Shown: positions 1 through 38,144, counted from the first letter of the stretch. The stretch: DNA of 64,000 nt from Diadema setosum (GCA_033980235.1 CM067072.1:17921047-17985046), one strand, 5' to 3'. The notes: generated from the letters alone by a model not told the origin. Numbers and translations are program-made.

Positions 1-1230
1 TTGATTTTAGCCATTGAGAGTAAAAATAAGCATATTTATGTGAACCATCTGATAAAACTCAATTTGTATTGACTTTGTACACAAAATCACATTTTTGAGC
101 CATTTTCGGTCTCACGTGCATGTATAAAAAGTTATGTAACTTCAGAACCGTACCCCCGGGTGTCACAAATTTGGTGTCAAAATGTGCGGGAAACTTGAAA
201 GAAAAAAGTCATAGAGCATCGCGGCGAGAGCATTGCGTGTTGCTGAGTAATCGCGCGAAATGTCGAGGGGGGGGCCTTTTAGGCCCCCCCCCCCAGTCTT
301 TTTAGGGTTAAGTCAACCTCACATAAGTTGAATAATCGCTTAGTCGAAGATCTTTTCAGGTCCTCTTCTCTTTATATTCTATTGATTTTAATTCCTCGTG
401 TCTAATTTTTTTCTTAGTCTAAGCTATTTCTCCTGTCAAAATAGATTGGACTTAGGCAAGGTTGACTGTACATAGTTGAGCTTGCAGAATTGTCCACAAT
501 GCCAAATATTCTATGTTAAATATGTAAAAACATCCTAAGGTTTATATTGTCAGATAGACTTGAATTGATTTTTTTTTTTCTAACACAAGGGTATGCTGTG
601 AGTTTGCATTGCATATGTTACGCGTATGGAACTCAGATGCACAGAAGACACAGCAGGAAATAAATACCTGTATACAGTAATCATTCCCATAACTTACTGC
701 AATTGAGACACACATTGTAGCACAAAGATATGGATACCAGTAGATTTTCATGGACAACACATGAAGCACAATGTTTCATTTTTAACTATTCATGTTTATT
801 CATCTTTTTTTTTCCATGAGAAGAAATTTATGAACATTCATACAGGTCAATCACATGTGATGAAAGTAATTATTATACAGCTTTTTAAAACACAGGTGAA
901 TGCCAATGCTACAAGTACATCTGTCATAATTTTAAACCATACAAATACAACATAATGAGCTAGTTTCTATCATCGTCCAGTCGGCGAGCTACAATTAGCA
1001 AACATGCACGATAACCACAACTCAATTTAGTAATCCATGTGCAGGACCATACAACAGAAAATGCCCCCCCCCCCCCAAAAAAAAAAAAAAAAAATGCACT
1101 ATTTATATTGTTCATGTATGTGTACTACATTCGGTAGTAATAGGGGAAGGCAGAGACTTAATCAACTACATGTATTGTACATCATACTTCATATATTTTG
1201 ATGCAGCACTGTGACTTACATAATTATGCA
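1..1230. other. No gene seen; GC-clamp hairpin and homopolymers
   Basis: AT-rich sequence with no convincing coding exon. A G-run/C-run inverted repeat sits at about 267-294, just before a TTTTTAGGGTTAA stretch that looks like the end of a dispersed repeat. TTTATT at 795-800 (AATAAA on the minus strand) is one possible distal polyadenylation signal for the kinase gene, with nothing to single it out. Confidence 0.4.
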
Positions 1231-1234
1231 TTAA

Positions 1235-1620
1235 AGGGATGGTTCAGTTTTGGTCGAGATGGTGATTCAGCTCTTAACTTTTTGTGAGACACACGTGTAA
1301 TTAGAAACCATGTTATGAAATGTTAGAGAAACTTAATACATTGTATTTATGTATATGATGAAAATCAGTTTTGAAAAAAGCTTAGATATCCCAAAAAACA
1401 GAGTTCCTAATGAAGGTGGTTTCTGCCTTTTATTAGGACCACTTTGTTTCACTTTCTTTTTGGATATCTCGGCCATTTCAAAACCAATTTTCATCAAATA
1501 AAATTTAAATTCCTCTTAGAATTGTATGCTCTTTAAAGGTTCATATATTAAGTGGTTTCTAATTCTCTCACAAAATGTTAGAACCTGAATTCCCATCTTG
1601 ACCAAAACTGTACCATCCCT
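1235..1620. mobile_element. MITE, AAGGGATGG family, full copy
   Basis: Terminal inverted repeats of about 28 bp: AGGGATGGTTCAGTTTTGG at the left, with the matching reverse complement ending at 1620. The left flank reads TTAA and the right TTAG, so the target duplication is TA for certain and TTAA only if one base has decayed. The interior is non-coding. Relatives are at 21627 and, with different interior, at 61041. Confidence 0.75.
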
Positions 1621-2877
1621 TTAGAAGGTATAAATGCAATCCAAACAATTATTCAATTAAAAAAAAAAATATATCAGATGGTGCCAAAATGTAACCATTT
1701 TGAATATTCTGATACTGGCACAGGCTTAATACCCAGACTTGCTACATGTGTTGTTTTTTTTTTTTGTGGGAGCTTTCAGTCAGTACGAACTATGAACCTT
1801 GACATAAACATCATTTCACTGATCAACCCATAACGGTGAATTGGAGGAAAAAAAAAAAAAAAAAAAAACCTCTGTGGGAACAGAGCATTTCTCTTATGCC
1901 AAAACATGTAGCAGGAAAAAGCAATCAATGTTTCTCTCGAGATTTTCTCCTAACTTCATATCCCAAAGTCTATATATTCCTCTTGCATCAATGCTGGGCT
2001 GTGGCAAAATATAACAATGCATGTATTCCTGTTGCCAAGTATGACTTTCAATACCCTTTCTTGATACCGATACAAAGGGCTGATATTTTAAACACTTGTT
2101 TCACACATGCACTAAAAGTGTTCTATCCAAACTAAATAAGGAAAAAAGAAGAAAAACAGAAGAAAGCTTTAACATAAACCCATTTGTAAGAAACTTCTCT
2201 TCACAGCTATAGGAATGTAAAACAGGCGTACAGTCACAATGGTATTGTACAGTACATTCTGCAAAACGTGTTACTAGTACATGTTTGTACTTTGGTCACC
2301 AGGACATGTAGTAGGGGTGAAATAATGATGACATAAAAACACCACCCAAACATGTTTAAGCTACATCTTCACACACAGTAGTGATGAAAGTAAATATGCT
2401 CTCTGTGGCAAGTGCCTTTCAAGGACCCCATTTCATATAAGTTTGAATTAATATGTCATGGGAAGGTAAATTTATCCAATTGAAGTGATTTAAAGGGGGG
2501 GGGGGGGAATGCTTTTCACAAAGTACATGTATCTAGTGTATCCCTTTCAACAGAGTGCACGAGGCCCAGAGGATCCAACCTGAGCAGCACAATATCACTT
2601 CTTAAGCACTATAATACAGTTACCACATGTGAACTATACTAGTACAACGTATACAAGTACAGATAGGCCTATCACAGTTTCATGGAAGATAATTTCCAGT
2701 CAGCTTTTATTGTACAGTTCAAACCGAATGATACTGAAGGAAACAAGCTTCCACTTCAGGCAATATACAAATATATGCTTTCAAGAAGCAATAAATGTCA
2801 ACTGATCGTATTTTGGTCTGAATACAATGTATTTACTTTGACTGACACAAAATTCACCTTACTAGTTACATCAGCTA
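1621..2877. other. No gene seen
   Basis: AT-rich sequence with A-, T- and G-homopolymer runs (for example 1850-1868 and 2494-2507). No exon or repeat with clear borders was recognised. Confidence 0.4.
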
Positions 2878-3095
2878 CTGTAAAAGTGGATACTTTCACG
2901 CGACTAATTTTTTTGCTCTCGGCCGGGTAAGAAGAGTTTCGCATACAGTGTATTTGTAATTCTGTGGAATCAAGAAATCAACTATCGAAACATACGGCAA
3001 ACAAAAAAATTTGCATGCTTTTATTTTCGCTCCTGTTTCTGGTTGCATGAAATGCGCAAAAAATTTCAACATTGCAAAAATTTCCACCTTTACAG
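2878..3095. mobile_element. MITE, CTGTAAAAGTGGA family, copy 1
   Basis: Begins CTGTAAAAGTGGATAC after a TA and ends with its complement, TTTCCACCTTTACAG. The right-hand TA is decayed. Interior similarity to the copy at 9126-9345 (GCATGCTTTTA, CTGGTTGC.TGAAATGC) makes it one family. Confidence 0.75.
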
Positions 3096-6000
3096 TTTAT
3101 GTCCCGAGCCTGGATATAAGAAAGACTGGCATCCAAAGATGACTACCTATGGTGGATGTCTCTATAAAAGTCATCCCCTTCCAACTGAAAAGCCATGTTT
3201 TGCCATTGGGTACCTGCCCTTGCAAACCATTCCTGATCCACTAAGGCACTTGTACACCATCAAAATTTGCCTCCACTGGTATCTAGACCATTGGCTTATT
3301 AGTTTCTGGTGCCCAATGCCTGGGGCCACCTTTGGGAGCCAAAGACCCACAGAAAATGGAACAAATGGAGAAATCTCCTTTCCTGATGCATGATTCTTAT
3401 GTTTAGTTGAAACGCACAAGAGGAAATGAAAGTTGGGAAATATTTATGCATTAAAGCAAAACAGACACTAAATAGTGCGTGATTGCACGCGTTAACTTTT
3501 AAGCCTTTTGACACGGTAAATGACAAAGACCATGTCATGGAAATTGATTAGCATGAGTGGCTGTGAACAGGAACCTTGAAGATCTTTATTCTATGTTAAT
3601 TCTAAAGTACATTGACAATCTATACAAATTTATGACACAATCTAATTTCTTTTCATCGCTACAAAGATTGTAGTCTCTATTGAAGAATACATACCTCAAT
3701 TCGAACAATGCACAAAGCCTCAATTGACAGTCCTGCTTGAGACAAGTGTATATATAATATCATATTTTTATGATGTATTAATATTTTCTTTTTCACAGCT
3801 CACGATAGACAAGTCTTCTAAATATTACATCATGAGACAGACACAGTCATTCCAAATTTGCACGGAAATGTACTAGTGCAATAGGTTAAAGTCATATGTG
3901 GGTCCTTGAAAAAATACAAGTGTACCTCATATCAACTGAGAATAATAAATGGTAATGCAAACAAGCACAGAGAAATCTTGTGTAATATAAAAGAACAAAA
4001 ATACCACCACTACTTCCATTCAGGTGAAAGGAAGGGTTACATTCACCTGTATCATTAATGGGACACCACTGCACATACAATATGACAATAAATCTGATTA
4101 ACATCGATCACAACCCATGTGGTCAATATTAGCTGATAGATCAAGGAACTTGCAGTAAAATGTACAAGTATCATTCTTACCACACATTAAACCTGAAATT
4201 CACATATGCATATATACAGCTGGTACCTATCACAAGGCCGTATCATCTGAGTATGACAAGATTTTCTGTTCATTATGATAACCTACATATCGAGTTTCAA
4301 TACACTCAAACAATTTACGTCCATGGAGTGACATAACCTTGTAATGAAGTGGGACAGTTAGTTGACTGAAAGCGAATGAATCACACGATAGGTAAACATC
4401 AATTATAGATAGAGCTCAGTTATGAACATTATGTGAATATCAGTGGGATAGCAGACTGTATGTCCTCCTGGGAACCACAAGAGTTCCTAGGTCATGTGAT
4501 TATTAGGTTGCTTATCATAGTGTCTATTCTGTTCCCTACAAGAATGTCAGTATAGATCCTTCTGGGTTTGTTTTGGGGTTTTTTGTTTTGTTGTTTTCTT
4601 TGTTTGTTTGTTTGTTTGTTTTTTGGAGGGGGCGTTCCTAGGACTACATAGCATTATGCTATGTATGATGTATCAAATACAAATCCATTTACACAAGTTA
4701 TCACAAGAATTGTAACATACACTGGTATTCTTGAAGAACTAGTTTGATAATAAAAGTGTTGTGCATGGGACAATGAAGACATGTGACAGAGGCAGCCATT
4801 CGTAGTAGCCCTTAGAAAGCTCACTGCTGACAAAGAAACAAAGAGGCCTGGCATATTCATTGTCAAGATTCCCTCAAATTCACAAAGACATGCTGTCTTT
4901 TGTGTCACAATCACTGAATATTCCAAAACAACTTTTGACTGTGAAGCAAGTTCTCTCATCAGCACAGAAATGAAGGACCTTATCTTTGGAAGAAACATAT
5001 TATTCTCCTGAAAGTGCAGTACAATTTTCTTCATTTCTCGAGTACAGGCACGTAGCATTTGAACAGATTTCACAATAAGTACATTTCACAATATCACGAG
5101 CTCACAATATCATATCCGACTCTACCAATGCATAATCTGTTTGCATGTATCTGCATTGCTACTGATCAACCTCTGACACAGGAAACTTCTAGCAACAATA
5201 ATCAATACTCATTCAATGAGCACATTTCCATTTGGCACATTAATAAAGATGAACCCAGGTTGTGTACTTCTTGACAGCTAAGTACCACTAACAAACATGT
5301 AGTGAAGTAAAAACCTGTATCACTTTAATCTACAGAAGCCCAAATGACAGTCATCTTGTGCCACTGCACTACCTTATCACACATACATGTCATTTGATTT
5401 TCTTTTTTTCTGTGAACAGTTACTCTTCTTTCATTGTTATGTAAGCTTGTACAGGAATACATATTTCACATCACATGCCTAGCATTTCACCATATGCAAT
5501 GAAGCAGCAATGCAGTTCATGTTGACATTGACTCTAATGCATAGAGAAATATTGGACAAACAGAAAGGTGGATGTTTCATTAACATTGGACATCCTAGTG
5601 TGATACAGCTTAGGATATTTTTTTTCTTTAACTTTACATTTTTTCAAGCACCAGTGATACATGTATCAGTCTCATAAAAAAAAAAAGAATGTAAATTCAA
5701 AGAGATGACGATGCCGCCATCACCTCGTAGGGGTCTAACTCTTTAATTGGGTTTTACATTGAAGTGTTTAAGAAAAAAAAACAACTCATGTTTCTGGCTG
5801 ATGAGTTTAGTAACTAAAGCCTCTTCTCCCTGAAAGTTATTATTTGTAGGCATGCAAATCAGATTCTTTTGAGTTTCCGGCATCATCTCATCAAAGTTGC
5901 AAGTGTGTGTGTGTTGTTTTTAAACTATTACACATAACTCCTCTTCAATCAAGCAATAGTCCTAAATCTTTATGTTGAGCTCCAAATTGCATTAAACTTC

Positions 6001-7075
6001 TACAATTTTGTCCACTTCATTCATTAATTGATCAAAGTCAGCTCAAACATGGACTGGCACTGTACTTCACTGACTTTAAAGCGTTACATTCAACTTCAAA
6101 ATGATGTCAGACCTAGATCTGAGCTGGTTGGTACACGTAACCACTGAAACGTGGAAAGAATTCAATGTACAACATACAAAAACGAGTTTTACTCTAATGA
6201 TATTCAATGAATTTGTATGAACAGAAAAACAATAGCAAAAACTTGAAACTATCATCAAAAGGTTGATACACTGACAATCAAAATAATTTGCTACAACTGG
6301 AATTGAGTTTGATGAATCCTCAACTTTTTTTTTGGGGGGGGTGGTTGTTGTTGTTGTTGTTTGTTTGGGTTTTTTTGCCTCATTTGTACATATATGTACG
6401 CTGTAGCTTGGTCAGAATGATAATGTGTTGTGCTGACATGCTACGGATCTAAAGCTGCAGTATTGTATCTTCAAACCAGGCATGTCATCAAAATAATCCC
6501 ATTTATGCATCGCAACTCACATGTGACTTTACACATATAAACACTGATCTCTACACCATTTCTGCTGACTGGACTATAATAACACACTACTTTGTCACAT
6601 TGGGGCTGCCTGGTGTTCATTGAGGCAATGTTCTGGATATTGTGCATTCAGTCTGCCCTTGACATACATTCACCTTCATTTTCAGAGAAATGAGAATTAA
6701 AATTGTGGAATAAACATGAGATTCTTTTTAGGTTGCTGTTCATAGAAAGTAATGCCTTCTCAACACTGTTAAGGAAATACCAAGGTTTCTTTTCTATGCA
6801 GTATTAAACATGAAGATAATCCAACAGTAATCTAATGATTGTTATGCTTGCCATGTACATGTATTTCCTTTCCTATCATTATGAATAGGTTGACTCAGTA
6901 TGAACAAAGAAATGTTTGCTCCTTTTACATCATCCATAAATATGGAATAAATAGTATGAAAATTTACACAAATATATATCTCTGATTTGATTCGCGATAA
7001 AAAGGTACCGAATGCATCAAGAACTTAGTCCACAGTGCCAGACTACAGTGTTTGAGTTGCAGTCAACCGCCACGC
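3096..7075. other. 3' flank or long 3' UTR of CMPK; no other gene recognised
   Basis: Downstream of the CMPK stop. AT-rich and almost free of recognisable repeats apart from GTTT and GTT runs at 4592-4622 and 6343-6362. Open frames at 3043-3393 (+) and 4654-5073 (-) have no family motif and no splice context. The low repeat content would fit a long 3' UTR, but no single polyadenylation site stands out. Confidence 0.4.
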
Positions 7076-31306
<24,231 letters not shown>

Positions 31307-32881
31307 TCTGCACTTCCTCAGTTACATCAAAGTGCCTTGTAAAGAGATCTTTGCGTGGACGTGGATGGAGTACTGAGCAAGTTCAGTTCTGGCCAACAGG
31401 GCAACAGTTAATCTTGCGGCAGCAAGTGCAACTGTGGAAAAACTACCCTTGTTTCAATGCTGTCCCACAAAAGTAATCAATCCAAACCACCAGTGCTGGA
31501 GTCTGCACGATGAAAAGTTACGTGGTTTCCAGTTGCCACACTTGCCAGACTTCAGTTAAATAGTAAGCCTGAGAGGCCTCCGTGTTCTCCAAATCCTACC
31601 CCTGTGGTTCCATTTACTTTCTACGTTGCGCTAAGCCTCTGCCACGTATGACGACAGCCAAGCTGGTACAAAGCCAGGGTTATTAGGACTCAACGAAAGG
31701 AGTTTGTGGACTGTTCTATTTTTGAGGTCTGCTGTTCTGATGGAGCCAGCCACAACACATGTTGCCAACTCATTTCTGTGTCCTAACTCCCCCCCCCCCC
31801 CCCAACACTACCCTATGAATGGATTCCATTTGGTCACCTGTGCACCAGAGTGTGGATGGAGCACCAATCAGTGCACGCAGAGTGTGTGTGTGTGGGAGGG
31901 TGTGCAAGTGTATAGCACATGTGTGTATGCGTTATTTGATTACTCACGTTCCTACTACAGCTTGCCACTTCCAAGTGCACTCCTGGGCTCAATGGCAAAT
32001 AACAGTCTGCCAAATCAGACACCGGTAACTGGTATCAGTGCTTTCCCCACATACAGTGGACAGGAGTGCAGTATTTTGATTGCCATCCGAAATCCCACCT
32101 TTTTAGTGGAATTGTGATAACCTTGTTAACAGTGGTTTTCAACCTCCTAATCTTGTTTATCTTTCCCTGTTAACACACGAACAAAGGAATGAATGCATGG
32201 CTTTATAGTAATTTCTACAATTGACAGGAATGTTGAACTGTTTACAGATTTAGAAAAAGGTAACAAAACAAGATTACAAACAATTCAGTCTATTAAAGAA
32301 CAGGAAAACATGGACTGCATCATCCAATATACAATGTGTAAGTCAAATGCATAATATACATGTATCATACATAATACTATCAGCATCATATGTACATGAT
32401 AAACAACTAAACTCTGTTATATGAGTGAATGGGATACTGAAATGAACATTTCACTGTTTAATATTTTTGATAGTGTGTTTTATTATCTACTCAGGGGTCA
32501 AATTAAAAGAACATTTTCAGACTTTATAAAATATGAAGAAAATATCATTGGACTTTTACAGGTCTCTTCCTAGAGTACTGGATTATAACAGTAGATTTTA
32601 TTTTTTTTTGCCAGAAAATAACATATTAGCTACCGTTTTGTAATCTTTGACCTTGACCTTTGATCTTTCACCTCCCTCATGTCATGAGAATGATTGTTGA
32701 CTTACTTCCATCCTGCTTACCAAATGATACAGTGTATTTCAAATGGACATTCCTTATACCATAAAAGTTATGGCTCAGGAAATACCAAGTACATGAATTT
32801 TTACTAAAGCACAGGATTCCCTGACCTTGACCTCTGACCTTAGTATTACCACTATCTTGCTCATGATGGAAATACGTAATA
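31307..32881. other. Upstream region of CMPK exon 1; no promoter motif identified
   Basis: 5' UTR and promoter of the kinase should lie in the first part. No TATA box or CpG island stands out. Further up are a C-run at 31791-31803 and two TGACCTTGACC clusters (32648-32666, 32822-32840) like those of the dispersed repeats. The 31704-32117 plus-strand open frame has no recognisable domain. Confidence 0.35.
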
Positions 32882-33299
32882 CAGTTGAACCTCTATTATC
32901 CGGCCTCCCTTTATCCGGATATCTCTATTATCCGGAAGCAATCTCGCCGTGATTTTTTTTTTTATATAATTACGGGAAGAAAGGGGGATTCCCAACTCCT
33001 TGAGAACTCCTACCCAAACACACATGAATTACATATTACTTCCAATATGATTAACATACATTGCATCAAATTTCCTTCCAAATTGCTTACCTTCAGACAT
33101 TTCAACATCCCAAAACATCCCCAAAATGTAACAATGAAAAGGTTGCAGTATACACATTGCTACATGTAGCACTACAATGGGCTACATCAGTACATGTGTA
33201 TGTATACATGTATAAAGCATTGAGTCTCCCGTATCCGGCCAAATCCCTTATCCGGATGAGCCCCGGTCCCGACTTGTCCGGATATGAGAGGTTCAACTG
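32882..33299. mobile_element. pogo/Tigger-like MITE
   Basis: TA-CAGTTGAACCTCTATTATCC at the left and GGATATGAGAGGTTCAACTG-TA at the right, with extra TATCCGG motifs at both ends. CAGTTGA..CTC..ATCCGG ends with TA duplications are typical of pogo/Tigger non-autonomous elements. 418 bp, no transposase. Confidence 0.8.
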
Positions 33300-34913
33300 T
33301 AACTTACTTACAATGTAATTCCATCCTGTACAACCAACTTACATTGGTGACTGGTCATTACAAACTGCAGTTATGAATGGAAAATCTAAAATGTGCATCT
33401 TCTCTCGACACCACATGTTGCATGATATGGCAACATGTTGCAGGACAGATGAACGATGGAACTACTACTAGTGCTCCATGGACAGACAGGGAGACGTACA
33501 ACTTGAAAACATAATGCCTTGCAGTTACAAGTTAGTGGAGGAGACATATAACACTGTAGGAATCAACATTTGCCTTGGAGGCATGGGTGGCTCACGATAA
33601 GGGCAGAGAACTAAACTAACATAAAAGGCGCGGTCAGACTGGCAAAAAATCCAGAAGTTTAACATTGCAATCTTCAAGATCTCGAAGTTTTGCCAGTGTG
33701 ACCTCAAACTTCCCCGCGAAACTTCACACTCCAACTAAGGACATTTCCCTCACCCCAAATTTCTCTATCTGTTTGTGGGCAATGTCTCCGAAGCACGAGG
33801 CCATTGTCATGCACAGATGTGCATTTTTACGTCACAATCACTAGCCGTTGAACAGCGTGCTCTTTCTTCTTTCTTGCGCACGCGTACAAATAACCCAAAC
33901 TTTGTGATCTTAAACTTCTTGATCTTTTGCCAGTTTGAACATAACAATTTGGTGTATTGAAGATGAAAGGTAGATATCAAATCTACATTATATCTTCCTA
34001 ATCAGCACACTGTAGATTGTTACATTGTCATGAATGAATCCATCCCACTTGAGGAAGACATGTAAGCTTTAGTGTTTATCTAATTACGCCCTCTGTCAAA
34101 CATTAATCACTGGTGCATAAAGAACAAAGTGCACTAGATACAAATTATGTACATCGTACATGTACATAAGGTGCTGCACTTTGGGAGCACTACACATAAG
34201 TACATGGTATGTACCCTGGAGTACATCGTGTACATACAATGGTATGTTTGACCTACAAGTACAATACCCGTACATGTAGACGGAAAATTCTCTCAGTGTG
34301 AAGTTACTGTACAACTGGATGAGGTTCATTGGACAATGGCAGTGTACTACAGCTGTACATATGTAGTGTAATCTGTGCACAAAAGGCACAAGTTGTGTGG
34401 GTTTCCTTAAGTGTTCTGCTACGATGTTTAATACTGAACTGTATATTCATTGAAGCCATATGATGAATTTTTAAAATCTGCTTTCAAATATCACTGTATT
34501 ACCAGTAATTCACTAACTCTGAACACAGTGTACACCTGAATATTTTCCCTGTATTGTCAATGATAACTTCAACTGGTCTTGGATAGTTGGAAGTGAACCT
34601 GATAAATGATACATTCAATTTCAGTCAATCATGCAATAAAGAAAAACATGAAAAGCAACATCATACTATTATAAAGGGCATGTATCACTAGTAGCTTGTA
34701 GCAAATGTGACCTACAGTACCGATGATATGTATGTACTGTAGGTCACATTTGTGCACTCCAAACAAGAGCAGTCGGGCAAATTACAGGTTGTGTAACCTC
34801 ATCATGGTGGACCAGCTATTGCAGCTGAATATGGGCTATCCAGCCATTTTCTCAGATGGAAATGAAATAAACAAACATGGGAGATATATGTACAAGGTGT
34901 ATTTTGGAGACCT
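33300..34913. other. No gene seen
   Basis: Non-coding. At 33480-33545 there is a short relative of the GACAGACAG..AACATAATGCCT tail seen at 16.0 kb. At 33628-33940, GGTCAGACTGGCAAAA faces TTTTGCCAGTGTGACC and later TTTTGCCAGTTTGA, probably an old foldback repeat. Confidence 0.4.
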
Positions 34914-35084
34914 GGGGGGTGTTTCATAAAGCTGCTCGTAAAGTTACGAACAACTTACGAGCGACTGATGATCAGTTCTTGTGCTGAATTATGGAAATTC
35001 TGATAAGTATAGCACATCAGAACTGATCACCAGTCGCTCGTAAGTCGTTCGTAACTTTACGAACAGCTTTATGAAACACCCCCC
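34914..35084. mobile_element. Hairpin MITE, GGGGGGTGTTTCATAAAGCTG termini
   Basis: 171 bp. GGGGGGTGTTTCATAAAGCT at the left pairs with AGCTTTATGAAACACCCCCC at the right. Inner pairs include TAAAGTTACGAAC and CAGTCGCTCGTAAG. Non-coding. This terminal sequence is common in marine deuterostome repeats, from general recollection. Confidence 0.8.
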
Positions 35085-36650
35085 TGGAATTAAGTCACCT
35101 GGTGCACTACAGATTGGATGACTTTTTTCCCCTCCCTGCTATCAAAAAAGAACGAAAGTGAATACAGTCGGACCTGTCTTGGATAGCAACCACCTGCCGT
35201 ATGTGATCACTAAACACAATTCCCCCAAGAGAAAAGCCATGTTTAATGACTCTGTCTATAGTGGCCACCTGTCTACAAAGGTCCACTTTTTTTAGACTCC
35301 AAATGAAAATATGACGCATTGTAAACATATTTTTGATTAAATTTGGGAAATTGTCGGACCACAAGAGTTCAATTGTACTTTATAATCAAGGGAGGGGATC
35401 TAACTGGGAAAGAGTCAAGTGAAAGGAGATCATCCCGTCCTACACTACGCGAGGGAACTTTTGTATTTTTTTATTCTCAAGTGACATATCTTGTTACACT
35501 TTTGATGAAACAAACGAATTTGTCAATAATAAAAGAGTACACGTACCATCACTACGTTTACAGGGCGAAGGACCAAGTGCGGGAGGATGTACAGTAGGGG
35601 GGGGTGGGGCCCTCCCACGCTAGTAAAGTGAGATTTTGCACTTTCAGAAATGAAATTCAACAATCTTGTGCACACTTTGGGTTTAACATTAGCAGTTTCC
35701 TATCAAAAAAGCAAAAAAATTCCACATCTCGGAAATCATGGGGGGGGGGGGGTATCGGGTGTTGCACAACCAGACGCTGTGCGGATAGCGACTGGGCTTT
35801 GTATTTTATCAATGGTGATGCCTTTTGTCTCCTGCTGACGGAAGGCAGCATGCAGCAGCAGCTAGCTCCGACTCTTCTGACCGAGGTGATCTTTACTTGC
35901 ACCTTTGTAAATTATTGCCATGCACCCTAACCATTACCCCCTTTAGTTTTACACAGAAAATTCTGTCTGTCCAGAGATAGGCACAAAAAAAAAAATATAT
36001 ATATATCATCAGAATGTAATAGGCCTATGTGGATGTCATGATACCCATTGGGGTTAGCCCTATTCTATTCGACTGAAAGATTGGTCAGTATCTGGTCGTC
36101 GGGAATATGTATGTTCTATAATAAAGACTTCACGCCAAGACGGATTGCCCCCCTCCTATCTATATGGAGGAGAGCGATAACGTCCAAAAACAAAATAGAA
36201 AATAAAAGACTCCTCCTGACAGACGGGGTTGTTCTGTCAAACGTTAGATACCAATTGGCTCTTTTCCTGCTAATGCTTCTTGACGCAACACTTTATCATA
36301 GGCGTCAAGAAGTTTATGAGCAGATGGATGGATTCTACCACTTCTAGTTCTAACGTTAGAGAGTTCTAACGTCACTGACATGACGTTAGTGATAGTGACG
36401 TTAGTGATCTACATGTACCTTCTACTAATTGTTAGTATTCTAGACTCTAGTGTAGGCATAACAATCTACTGGGTCACGGATTTAGGAACCTACACAAAAC
36501 TGAAGCCACGGTAAAGTATGGTTGAGGATTGACCGAAAGATCGGTCTGTATCTGGTCGTCGGGGAAATGTTCCGCGGAGACTGTCTACGGAGGAGAGCGA
36601 TAACGTCAAAAAGTAAAAGACTCCTCCGGACAGACGGATCTTTCTGTCTA
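35085..36650. other. Repeat debris, no gene seen
   Basis: 35165-35375 carries CAGTCGGACCTGTCTTGG..GTGGCCACCTGTC, reminiscent of Tigger-type ends. G-runs at 35597-35606 and 35741-35752. A direct repeat of about 120-150 bp starts at 36069 and again at 36527 (AAAGATTGGTCAGTATCTGG / AAAGATCGGTCTGTATCTGG, each followed by GGAGGAGAGCGATAACGTC). Several TAACGTTA and GACGTTAGTGA motifs lie at 36350-36405. Confidence 0.45.
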
Positions 36651-38144
36651 GGTTGAGGGGTCTAGATATCGCGCACGAAAATTTGTGATGCTCTTATAAT
36701 AAAAATTATTCCACAATTGTACCTGAATTTCTCAATAAATATCACGAAAATGCAGAAAAATCACCTCCCAGAATCTCCTGATGATACGATGACGGAGTAG
36801 TGCGCTGTCGCCGTTTGTATGTCGGACTTAATTTTATGCGTTCAATTTCTCGGGGTATGTAAAGGTTGCGCAGCTACCCTAACGTTACGTAGTTTCATGC
36901 CTGAAAGTGTCTCGGGGTCTGTAAAGGTCGCGCAGCTGCCCTAACATTATGCACTTGTAGTTTCATGCGTGAAAGTGTCTGCCCCGCCTCACTGCGGCTG
37001 TAACGACAACGTGCTTCGGCTTTCGTAGAATATTATAAACGATCGATCGGCCAAATTACGAATTCTATCGGCTACAATCATACGAATGAGACAAGCGAGA
37101 CGACACGTCTAGACTACAACATCCTTAAAAAAGATTTTACGCTAAGGTAGGTAAATTATAAGGTAAAAAATTGGAAATTTTGTGAAAAATTTGTTCCAAA
37201 AAATTGGAAATTTAGTGAAAAATTTGTTTGAAATCAAAATTTCTTACCTGCTTCCTTCTCATGTTTAGCGGTTGTCAGGTATGTTTATTCAATAGGCGTA
37301 TCAGCAAATTTTGCGCTTAGTCCTACGCGTAATATTGCTTGCTATACGCAGTTACGCTATGCGCGATCATTAAGTCCCTGCGCGAGACCTAGTACCCTTA
37401 CTAATTATACCACAGGCTGCGCTGTTGCTACACTTGTGTACAGCGACACTTCTGTGTGTATGGTTGAGGGGTCTAGATATCGCGCACGAAAATTTGAAAT
37501 GCTCTTATAATAGAAGTTATTCCATAATCGTACCTGAATTTCTCAATGAATATCACGAAAATGCAGAAAAATCACCTCCCAGAATCTCCTGATGATACGA
37601 TGACGGAGTAGTGCGCTGTCGCCGTTTGTATGTCGGACTTTTTTTTATGCGTTCACCTTCTCGGGGTATGTAAAGATCGCGCAGCTGCCCTATGTAGTTT
37701 CATGCGTGAAAGTGTCTGCCCCTCTCTGCGGCTGTAGCGTGCTTCGGCTTTCGTAGAATATTATCAACGATCGATCGAACAAATTACGAATTCTATCGGC
37801 TACGATCATACGAACGAGACAAGCGAGACGACACGTCTAGGCTACAACATCCTTAAAAAAAAAGATTTTAAGCTAAGGTAGGTAAATTATAACGTAAAAA
37901 ATTGGAAATTTAGTGAAAAATTTGTTCCAAAAAATTGGAAATTTAGTGAAAAATTTGTTTGAAATCTAAATTTCTTACCTGCTTCCTTCTCATTTTTAGC
38001 GGTTGTCAGGTATGTTTATTCCATGGGCGTATCGGCAAATTTTGCGCTTAGTCTTACGCGTATTAATGCTTGCTATAGGCCTACGCAGTTACGCTATGCG
38101 CGATCATTACGTCCCTGCGCGAGACCTAGTACCCTTACTATACA
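36651..38144. repeat. Tandem pair of a 0.7-0.8 kb repeat shared with 28.3-28.9 kb
   Basis: Copy 1 at 36651-37396 and copy 2 at 37462-38144 both start GGTTGAGGGGTCTAGATATC and end CGAGACCTAGTACCCTTACT. Offset 811 bp, with small indels. In reverse orientation the same sequence forms the core of the foldback element at 28335-28870. Each copy keeps, on the minus strand, ATGAGAAGGAAGCAG followed by GTAAG. Confidence 0.75.

Noticed and set aside
3043..3393. 116-codon plus-strand open frame
   Set aside because: It starts inside a MITE and has no family motif. The overlapping frames on both strands are equally open.
4654..5073. 139-codon minus-strand open frame as a gene
   Set aside because: No recognisable domain, biased composition or splice sites. 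It lies in the likely 3' UTR or flank of the kinase gene.
31704..32117. 137-codon plus-strand open frame
   Set aside because: It runs through a C-run and GTGT repeats, with no domain recognised and no exon context.
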